The notes under the pieces are model-generated. The model ran no database searches. It had not been told where the DNA came from and saw nothing but the letters and a program-made list of their open reading frames with translations. This document shows, piece by piece, positions 50,301-62,300 of a DNA stretch of 64,000 bases (the stretch's first letter is position 1; each line of letters begins with the position of its first letter). The translations under genes were made by a program, and so were the position numbers. The stretch is from Schistosoma mansoni (Eukaryota; Platyhelminthes; Trematoda; Strigeidida; Schistosomatidae), in assembly GCF_000237925.1 (NCBI RefSeq), contig NW_017386101.1, forward strand, positions 206,660 through 270,659, read 5' to 3'.

Positions 50301-53300
50301 TACTATGGAATGGTACTTTTACAAACTGTTTTGTAGAAATATTTTAATTAGTGATTTCTTTCACAGGCTACAAAGACAATCACTCAAAGCTATGGTTCAC
50401 ACAAATACAAAAATGTCATCCAGATTACTTGTTACCTAATAATTGAGATGAGCTTCCATCAGCAAACAATACCAGTCAGTAGTCTCGAATCAAAGATGCC
50501 AAATTTAGGGATCTGTAAACTAATTATTATGTCAAGTAAATGTAGAACAAGTTGTGAGGTTAAGCCTCGTTACTTCAATAAAGTATAGTTAACTAAGTAG
50601 AATTATTAAATTACACAGAACATATGAAATCCATACACATGGACATAAACATACAAAATATTTACACGAAGATAGGGAGCTTGATATCCAAATTTGTGTT
50701 ATTGAACTATTGAACTGGGATGGAATAAAACACATTAACGACATCACGAAAACGGCATAATTTCCAGGGACATCCATTTCAATGTAGACAGAAATGTGTT
50801 TGGTACATATTTACATATTGGAAGCTTGAAATGATGGATATTTTCAGCTTAGGTGGATGATTTCAGTGTTGTTGAGCTCTGTCAGGTAGACTGTCTAACT
50901 GCAGAACTTTCATTGTCCATTTGGACAAAACTATCAGTGCCTACTTCACGGTGTTATCCAGAACGACGATTTAACCTCCTCAATTAGATAATTTAGACCA
51001 TAGAACCAAACANNNNNNNNNNNNNNNNNNNNNNNNNNNNNNNNNNNNNNNNNNNNNNNNNNNNNNNNNNNNNNNNNNNNNNNNNNNNNNNNNNNNNNNN
51101 NNNNNNNNNNNNNNNNNNNNNNNNNNNNNNNNNNNNNNNNNNNNNNNNNNNNNNNNNNNNNNNNNNNNNNNNNNNNNNNNNNNNNNNNNNNNNNNNNNNN
51201 NNNNNNNNNNNNTCTAATACTTCCAAGTTTTTAATGATGATTTAGCTGAGATCATTTCATGATTTAAAAACCCATGACAATACAGTGTGCATAAAGCTGA
51301 ATGGAAAAAGATAAAATATGAATATGAATGCTACGCCAATAAACAGAGGGAATAAATGGAAAATTCCAATTAACGCTGCAAATGAACTTCTACAAAAAAA
51401 AGGAACGACTACAACTCGGATAAAATTACTAGGTATCTTAAGAATCAAGACTTCAAACTATTGTTTTCCTATAACATTCTCTTAGGTTAACAGAGACATT
51501 ATTTCCCAATGTCATATGGAAATGACCATTGACTTATTTAAGCTTTAAATGACTAGATTCATATTACTATTACGCTATATGAAAAATAACTACCTGAAAT
51601 CGAATTGTGAGGATACATGTATCACTTCTGAAACAACGTAAATTCTCTTCGAGAAGTTAAGCGATCAACAATCAATCAATTGATCGAAAATCCATGTGCG
51701 AAATCAATTTACGACATCAAACAACACATTTAGTTGATGGACAATTTAAGAATTAATCCAGCAATAAAAATATAGTGGTGTGAATATAAATATTTGTCAG
51801 TGATTAACGGTTACCAATGTGTCACCCAAAAAAACACACTGGTCGTAGATACACTGCTTAATGTCGCCTGTTAGTTGACACTGAGATTATAATAATCACT
51901 GTGACATTGACAGGCATTGTAAACCCTCTGTACTCATTACTCTAAATGTAATCAAACTGCTGATTAACTGAACCGATCACTTGTTTGTAAACACAACAAA
52001 TACCGAACTTATTTATTTATATATCTATTCATAGGATAAGTCACTCAAAGCAAGTAAACGAGTACAGTATGGACACTGTGTGACCCACTAGATTGGCAAA
52101 AAACATCACAACATAGTTATAAAACAAGTTAGCATCAAGATTAATGTTTAAAATCGTGGGAACTGAAAAAATACTCTACTCAACAAATCAAAAATTCAGC
52201 TAACACTAGGCAAAAGATATATATATATATATAATTTACACAACCATTTAAACTACGTGAATTATGAAATTATTTTACTAGAATAACTTTGAAACGTTAA
52301 GCACGTAACAATTCCAGAAGGTTATCATTCTCATCGTTAAACAAGATGAATAAAAAACAAGACAGGCATTACTCTCGCTTACATTCATTTAATTTCCCCC
52401 ACACAGGAAACTCGCAACCACACCAAAGCATTATGGAGACTCATGACTAGATATTTGCTACAACAATCCCAATCATACTGTGGTGTATGCTACTTATATT
52501 TACAGATATAAGTAGTATATAACACTAATCGGAAGTGGAATGCATGTCAACAGAAGATTAGGAGATTCAATTGAAGAGGACAGAAAGGGAAACAAAAAGT
52601 AATTGTAATAACAACAGAATTGAAATTATGAAGCCTTTGAAGGACAACTGAAGGAAGATGTACAAATTATGTATTTAATGTATGGTTATTATATTTTACC
52701 AAAGCACTCTGTAATTTTTCATCAAACAATAGATTGGTTATCCTCACCAAGACTTCGTTCACTGCAATATGAAACTATTGTTCTGACAGTTTCGGAGGAG
52801 TCTTCAATTCACACAGTATATTATAGTAAGATTACCATGAAAAAAACTGTTTTACATATTCACTAGTTCAACGTACCAGAAGAACACGTTGTATAAGCCG
52901 AGATTTTGCCCAACAACGAAGAACGCGTAGACGTCTTGGAACATTTTGTGATGTCTGGCCATCAGAAGCTAAGTATGCAGCTGTTTGTGCAGCTTATCGG
53001 AAGAAAATCAAGAGAAATTTGTATATACATGGAGGTTAGACAAGAATAATAACAAATAAGTTATTACTTCTGTTTATATTTATCACATAACTACTACAGT
53101 AATGAAATGAATATAAAAATGAGTTAAAAAGCGTTTGCGAAAGTTTTGGTGAAAATTGTAGAGCGAAATATTTTATTGCCAACACTCAAAACTGACGGTC
53201 AACTGTAATTAATGAATAATGAACTTGAACCTAACACGAAGTGGACTAGTCAAAACACAATATTTCTCATAGAACTGTTATTTATTTTATTTAAACACAT

Positions 53301-56300
53301 AAATATTGGTACAAAGAAGCACCAGATATATATGTGCGCACAAATCTCATTTGATTTGTGTGAGGGCTGAGATACTGCTCAGGTGCCCAAACTGAAGCAG
53401 GTGGTTTTCTTAGGGGACCACACTCACAGCCTTTGACCTAAAGGTCTGATCCACAAGGCAGTGCAGGAGCATCGTAAGGAGATGCAGTCCTATGGTAGAC
53501 GGCGACCAATAATTGGTTCATACGCCATTTGTTCCATCAGGATACTGGAGCCCGTGTGCACCATTGGTTTGGAATCAGGGTTTTCCAACTCCCTTAGGTG
53601 GACTCACCGTGTCCACCGACCCGGTTAAAGCGCCGGACATTCGCTTTTCGTCTTCTCAATTTCGTAAATAACACTCCCGTCACGAGAAGGCAGTGAGTAG
53701 GACTTCCCTGGCAGAGGCTGTATACGCGTGGCCATGTGAGAGCATTTCAAGAGGGAGATTGGACTGTTCCCACTCTCGGCCGTACCAGGGTGTTCGGGGG
53801 CGTCATAAAACTATACTAACTTTTTTATTTTCCATAATACACATATTTGAGCGAACAATTGCTTTTTAATAACTTCATCATCAGGCTGTACAGTTATAAT
53901 TTCATAATTATATTTTATCAAGGCCAAAATAAAACATGCATTAATGAATTTCACAGTGTTATATGTCAAAAATGGTGAACGTTTACATCTGTTAGGATAT
54001 AAATGTTTCAAAATTGTGTTGTTTGTAAATTAGAAAGGTCATTAAATAAAGGTCAGGATGATTTGTAGTAGTGTCAAGTAATAGTCAGTATAATAGTAAT
54101 ATAACAAAAAAAAATTGTATGAATAAAATGCATAGTAGAGGAATTTCATCCTGTTTATCGAGGTAATAATGATAATAATAAGAGTAATAACAATAATAAT
54201 AACATCATTGTGTGAATACAATATATAATAAGAGGGGTGTTATCAAGGGAATCATGATAAAAAAAAGTTCATGTGAATTGGGAAATACGGATGTGAAGAG
54301 TAATAAAAATACAAACAAATAAGGAATTGAGAGGGGGATAAGAAGTTTATAATACCCAGTTTAGGCACCCGGTGATCTAGTCGTGAGCCAAGATAAACAT
54401 AGAGGCTGGATGTACCTCTTCTGGACATATAAGTTCGGTTTCCTGGAGTTGATCCAAATGGCTTTAGTTATGTGGAGTAGCCGTAATTTAACTCCTTGAG
54501 GTAGATTCTTTGGAACTTGATATATAACAGAGAAAGCTTCATGTATTTTATTATGATGTTCGCTATCTACCAAGTGAGAAAGAATGGTACTGTTAATCGA
54601 TTTAGTGACTCCTTTTCCCAACCACGCTGGTACATGTTCACGAACACGAAAGGATAAAGCCCTCTGAGTAAGGCCTATGTAACTATCTCCACAGGATCAG
54701 TTGAATCGGTATACGCACATGCAGGAGACCATCATCGGCAACCTATCCTTTATTTGCCGTGTAAGTACTGGTTTAGTTGAGAGAATTATACATAACTTGG
54801 CGGCGTAAAATGTCCTTTCAACAGATCCTTCGAGTAGATGTGTTAAAATGTCACCCGCTATGCCCCCTTAAAAGTCCAGCTTCAGATGCAGGGTTTTTTT
54901 TACTGACCAAGTCACAGTTTCTTCTTCTTTTAACAGGAATTTTCTGACGAAATTATCTGGGTAACCGTTATTTCGTAATGTGTTCTTTACTGTATCTATT
55001 CCACTATCTACATGATCTTCAGAACATAATGGTTTAATTCCATAGCTAAGACATTTAATCAAATTTATTTCGTACTGAAGAGGTTTGAAGCTATGGAAAT
55101 GGGTATACGGACCAGTCCATGTATTCTTTCTAAATATATTTGGTTTTATGGAACCATCTGTCCTTCTAGAAAGTAGGAAACCAAGAACAGCTCTACTATT
55201 GTCGTTCACCTCTTCGCTGGTGAATTTAATATCTGGGTGGACGTTATCGAAACAGTTCAACAATTTTTGTTTGTGGATACTTTTGCCCCTACGACGTGTG
55301 TCATCTCTGTATTGACAACAATAACCTAGCTTATTTAGGATGTCTTTCAACGGTCCATTTTGCAGTTTGGCCAGAAAAATATCAGCAAGAATCGGGCCTA
55401 GGGGTACTCCATCTTTTTGTTTGTAAAATTCATTGTTAAACATAAAGTAGATATTCATATTACATTTCAACAGAAGCTCCTTTATTTCATTCATTGGGAT
55501 AGGTATCTCTATTTTTTTTCTAGCAATTGTTCACACATGAAATAGATGGTTTCAGGCAGTAGGATGGGTGTCAATGAACAAAAATGCTAATTCTAGTGAT
55601 AACATGGTTTTGGCATTTATATTCATATATTCATAAAAATGTGCATTTCAGTGAATGTGGATTGATTGGCATATGAAGTTGGACATTTCACAAACGCTTA
55701 TCAATGTGTACTTCGAATATGTATCACTAATGATAAGTGTACAAAAGTCACTTGTCTTAATAGTTGGTTACTAAAGACTGCTTCTTAAATAACTGTATAA
55801 TTTCTTTGGAAGGGATGCAGTATTTTACTTAGTAGTCAGAAGGAAAGCTGTCATTTTATAAACTATCTAAACAACTTTAATTAAAGTTGGATATTAACCA
55901 ACAGTGGGATTCATGATGCTTGTTTCATTCTATGAGACTCATTTAGCACATATATATGCCGAGTGCGATTGAACAACTGAAGTCCTAAACATTAACAAGA
56001 GAATACAGTTTTTTGCAAATAGATATACAACATCATCAAAAATATCAACCGAAAAGTTATACTGGGTTAATAGATAAACAGCATGCAAACTTACCTGACA
56101 CGTTACGTCTGTGCCCTTTCATAAAAGATAATCTTGTACGTCGGAAAATAGCCTTAACTGGCTTAAACAACATAAAGCTTAGATTTGAAATAAATGATAA
56201 TATATAAGCCAAATATTTGTTTGATATTTGAGTTTCTCTTTTATTAGACATTTCAGTTAACAATGAACTGGGTTTTTCAATTTTACACGATGATTCATTC

Positions 56301-59300
56301 ATCATCATATCTAGAGATGATGATAAAGGAGTTGGAGATGATAATGGTGAAGTAAAGGAATAAAATGGTGGGATCATTTGAGGTTCTTGCATAAATGAAT
56401 GAACTGGATATTCCAACATAAGATCAGAGAGCTAGGACGTGGAAAAAGTGTCAGAAATACATATAAAAGATGAGAAATAGATGCGTAATTATTATAATTC
56501 TTAGTAGCAGCAGAATTAAGTGGGACAGTTCTGTTCCATAAACAAACCAAGTGTAGATAGCAATGTTACTCACGACAACTGAAAAATACTTGAACTGATG
56601 ACTATATTAAGATAAGAGACTTTTGGGTTATTGTTTTTCAGACATAAAAAGCATATTAAATGACCAGGAATATTACTGAACTCTCACTCTTACTTCCAGT
56701 ATCCAATATTTGCACAAATTATCAAACAGAAGTAGGACAATATGCATATTATCTGTATTAACCGCGTTACCTGTTTTTCCGATTAACTGCTATAGATTAC
56801 ATCACAAACTGATCTTAGTTAGACAACCGTTAGAAACCAGGAGACATCGGGCACCAATATTTTCTAGTATGGACCTTGCCGAGAGTGGTCATAGATAAAC
56901 CCACTAGGGGTCGAACTCAGAACATTTAACCCACTGATTAGTTATTCAAACTGACCAACCCTTTAAATTGGATGTATAGTTTGCTAACTAATTACGAAAA
57001 GTGCATGATACATTTTATGACTCACTTGATTGAGTATCAGTGACCGTGTAACAACCTGCTGTAGCTCCCCTTAACGTCAGTGGGACGTAAAGCAAAACAC
57101 ATAAAAGGTGAAAAAAACTACTGCGAATGTTTCCCATTTTATTTTATTAACAATTCTCTGCTTCATTTTTACTTACAACTTATATCATCACGTCATACAA
57201 CATGATTGTTTTGTCTTATTTATTCAATAAAAATAAATACTGGGACAACTCTGCACTAAAATACGCACCACTGTTATATAGTAGCGAAGACATAAATACG
57301 GGTAATTCCCAGGATGTATTATTGGACTATTATTCTATGCATATTCCTATTGTATAACTATTCAGTAACTAGATTATCTATCTCTATATTCATCTTATTA
57401 CAAGCTTCATTTTGGCCTATTGATTATTATTATATGATTTACTGTTCCTATGTTATACTCAGTTTATTGATTATTGTCTCCCACGCTTACAGCCTCATTT
57501 AGCTTGGTTTTGTACAAACATTATTTTCTATTTTGTGGTGTGGTGTGGTCTGTCTGTTTGATATATAAACAAAGTATGCTTGAAATAAGCGATTCGTATT
57601 GCCGAGGCTGCTATTGGTGTTCTGGACTCAAGTGGACGGGCTAGGCGGATTAAGGGCCAATAAGGACGCTAGATTACTCATACTAATCGAACGTCATTGT
57701 CACAGTGTGAAGGTCGTAGAGGTCGTATTTCTATAGGCGGATAATTCACGCAAGTGACGTCCTCGTTTAATTCGTAAGGTCATAACAGATTAGCGACGAC
57801 CTTGATCAAGACATAACAATTGGGCGACGGCTACGTCAAGTCATGACAACCACACGAATAAAAGAAATTATAAGAGACAGAGGAATGACGAGAAGTATAG
57901 TCAGAATAAGTAAGTAAATAAAAATAAGTGAATAAGACTACTGTGTAACGAAAGAGACAGATCAACTAAAAAGAAGAGATCAGGAAGAATTTCTCCAGTT
58001 AAAGAAGCTCATTACATCTTTATGAAGGGTGTGAAAGAAAACTATAGTACGATCTTCATTGGCTTCTATAGCGAGCCATACTTCCTAATCTCTAAAGACA
58101 ATGAGTTCTACCATCTCCGGGACTTCAACAATAGTCCTAAAGAGTTTTCTTTCATACTACAGTGCCACATCATAAACAGACCACCTCTTCCCATTACCCA
58201 CCTAATCCCGGAATAGGTAAATACCGCACGATGTGGAAGCTTCTGTCATGACATTTGTAACATATTTCTCAGCCAGTAAAGTGGATGTTTCAAGATAGCG
58301 GCGCCAAGTGAATCGTCATCTGTGTTTAAACAAACATTGCCGAAGCTCAAATACAATTAACGATAGTTCTAAAGAAAAACGATTGTTTAATAATGTACTA
58401 GATGTTGGTTGGGATTAATACAGTTAGTACTTCTTGAGGAAAATTTATGAAATTATACGAATTACATAACAATTTCAAAAAATGCTCAAATGCTTAACCT
58501 TATTTCATTTACTTACTTCCATTCGAATATCCACCGAAAGAATCGTAACAAAAAAGAATAATTGTAAAAAAAAGTCCGTAGTCAAGCCGACGACTGCAAA
58601 TAAACAAAATTCTTGCATTGTAGGATGAAATGTAAGAAATCCTAGACCCAATAACAATAATCCAGTAAAGTACAGTTTCGTATGTGACCAACTTTCTTTG
58701 CTTAGACCTATTTTTATTTAAAAACAATCATAATAATGATAGAATAAATCCAATGCAACACACATTATATCATTTAATAACAATATATTAGGAAATTTAG
58801 CTGATTATTTATAGAAGCCAAAGGTTTATTGTAACAATTTTTCCTACATAGTTCATTAGGCTGGAATTCGTAGTCACTAAAATGAAGTCGCTACAAAATT
58901 ATTCGATTGACGTTAATCAGAGAAACTGATAGGCAACATTTAAAGGACGATAATTGTGTGCTTTAGATGATTCTTAACTTTAAAAACCGAATTAACAGTT
59001 TTACACTATGGAGTGACTTAGGTTACATAACTATTAAAAACTAGAAAGCACAGGATAGCTGTTTCGTCTTACAAAGGGAATACTCGCCAGTAAGTATTCG
59101 TGATCATGAACTTAGGACCTCCAGTTAGGTAAGTTGGCGTTCAACGGTTTATGTTTCTAACTCTAGTTAATTCGTTCGGTAAGGAAAATACAGACAATTT
59201 CAAGAATGCGATACAATGAACATTTACAAAATACATGGAACTAACCTTCGGCAATCCTATATTTCACTGGAAGATCGACTGGTGTTGCAACTACAGACTT

Positions 59301-62300
59301 CGTCAAAACAATGACATTTTCAAACCCAATTAGAACGACTAAATAAGGGAAAACCTCGCTAAAGAATATATAAAGAAAAAATAAAATATAATTATTCATA
59401 GAATTAATAGACTATAATTTGTCACATAGAAAGAGAGACTTTCCATTTTTCCCATAATAGTCATATTATGGTGTATGCTACTTATATTGACAGATATAAG
59501 TAGTATGTAGATTAATCGGAGGTGGAATGTATGTCAACAGAAATTTGAGAAGATTCAATTGAAGAGGACAGGAAAGGAAACAGAAACGAAGTTTATTAAC
59601 AACAGAATTGAAAAAATTCACGAAGCCTGTAAAGGACAACTGAAGGAAGATGCGTAAATTATGTATTTATTGCATGGTTATCATATTTTACCAAACCACT
59701 GTTATTTTGTATTATATAGTAAATTGGTCTTCCCCACTTGCCTACTACGATAGTAATGATTTCACCAAATTATAGAAATAGCTTATACAAAACTGACCGA
59801 ACTAATTTAAAAAGATGGAAAATGTCCAGCATTAGAAATAAGTGCCCCCAAATGCTCTGGTACGGCCGAGAGTGGGGAGAGTCCATTCTCCCTCTCCAAA
59901 TGCTCTCACATGGCCACGCGTATATAGCCTCTGTCAGCGAAGTCCTACTCACTGCCTTCTCGTGGCAGGGGTGTTGTTTACGAAAGTGAGAGGATGGAAA
60001 GCGAATGTCCGGCGGTTTAACCGGGTTGGTGGACACGGAAAGTCCACATAGGGGAGTTGGAAAACCCTGATTCCAAACCAATGGTGCACATGGACTTCAG
60101 TATCCTGATGGAATAAATGGCATATGAATCAATCGTTGGTCATCGGCTATCATGGGACTGCATCTCCTTACGATGCTCCTGCACTGCCTTGTGGATCAGA
60201 CCTTTAGGTCAAAGGCTGTGAGTGTGGTCCCCTAAGAAAACCACCTGCTTCAGTTTGGGCACCTGAGCAGTATCTCAGCCCTCACACAAATCAAATGAGA
60301 TTTGTGCGCACATATATATCTGGTGCTTCTTTGTGCCAATATTTATGTGTTTAAATAAATAAATACGAAATAAGTGAAATTATTTAAGATTACTTAAATT
60401 GGAATGACTTGAACAGAAGCTTGATGTATAAATCTAGCCTTAGATGAGATATTATTGGAAACAAGCATACTACGACGTATGTATGAGAAGAAACAAAAAA
60501 CAAATGCGTAAAAGATCATTAATTATGTAAAGCGTGAACAACTCTCAGAACTAGCTAGTGAGAGGGGGAAGGAAAAAATAAACAGAGGATTTTCATTTTT
60601 ATATTGGTTGTTTGAATCTTCCTATTGACGTTTAGGACTAAAATTGATCAGTTTCTTATTGGTATGTGTGCATCCTGTGGAGATTGCCTCGATATTGCAT
60701 TAAGTCACAAGCACTATAAGCAGAGATGGATGGTGGCTAACAGTGAAATTCAGGACGTGCGTTTCGTCCTATTTGAGACTTCATCTCTTCTTATAACGAT
60801 TGTAATTTAAGGTAATATCGAGGCAATCCACACGGGTTACACATATTTTAATAAGAGACTGATCAGTTGGAGTCCTAAACGTCAGTTGGAAGATTCAAGC
60901 AACCAATAAAGAATGAATTAAACTTCACTGCATTGCACAAGCTAGGGGCTATTTGGACTCAGTAGCCAAGTGGATAACGCGATGGCGTTTGGAGCGAACA
61001 GTATTGGGTTTGAGTCCCGGAGTGGACATCAACTCTGGGAAGCAGGTACATTCAAATGACGAGTCCAAATGGGATGAAATGCACATACTGAATCCCATTG
61101 CTAGCTACTGTCCATCTCTCCTTATAGAGAGGGAGTTTGTAAACTCGAACCAGAGATAATCATTACATTGTTTGAAAACAAATTCGTTTACATACGAACA
61201 CTTTAGTACTAAGTTGTGGTTTGGAAAATAACATGCCCTTGATATATTTGAAATATATTTAAGTATACAATCTAAATTCAAATTGTATCTTTTTACAGCT
61301 GATTTTGATAGTGTTAGGATGTGATAGTTTGTACATTACTGTATACATTGAGGTTATAATTCATATGATGATGTCGGTTTTTTTCTAACTTCTGACTAAC
61401 AAGAAAATTAACGGAATTCTTAATGCCAAAGTATAGTTTGGAAAAGTTAATAATCGATATGAAAAAAAAAACATCTCATATATATTTGGTATTAATTTCG
61501 TCAATCTTGTAAAAGATGACGGAAAAGTTGATTGATCTTATGATTAGCAAAACAGTGAGACAGTCAAATAGAAATATATTGTTCTTATCAAGTAATACCT
61601 GGTTACGATGTAACCAGGTACTTGGATTCATTTCACACCTTTATGTGAAGGCTAGTGATATTAGTAGGTTATGGAATAGATTTGAGAAGAGTGTAACTTA
61701 GTGCTTGAAAGACAAGTGGCTTAACTATTAAACAAATACTCCATAATATAGCAGATGTTTAACTATTAAACAAATACTCCATGATATAGCAACAGAGAAT
61801 ATTAATAACCACCAAACAGATAAATATGTTCAGAAGGTGATTTTGTGGAGATTTTAGTAATTTTATAGTTGAATTCATGAGCTAATTAAAGCTAGACCAC
61901 CATGGAAAAGCTGGAAGCACTGAACGGCAGTTTCATCCTACTGTAGGACTCCTCAGCAGTACGCATACATGATTGCCATGTGCTCACTAGTGACTGGCTG
62001 CAAGATAGATTTCCTGGAGTTCTTGCGGTAAGCCGTGACCAGTGGAGTTCAACCGGATCTTTTGTGAGGCAGTTACTCACTGGAGACAATAGTGGACGGT
62101 TGCTCAATCTCGTGGATTGGTTGGAGTTAGACATTAACACCGTTGGATGCCGGTTCAGTGGTTTAGAGGTTAAACACTCGCAAGAGAGACTGATAGGTCC
62201 TGGGTTCGAATCTCGCGGGGCGAGGTCGTGGATGAACACTGATGAGGAGTCCCACACTAGGACGACACTGCTGTCCAGTGCTTGTAGGTTTTTCATGGTG

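Larger units (their letters stand above)
49580..52470. other. SCAP intron with a gap; lumenal exon(s) could be hidden
   Basis: I looked on the minus strand for the conserved lumenal-loop block of SCAP and did not find it. A 200-N gap (51013-51212) lies here. Confidence 0.5.
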
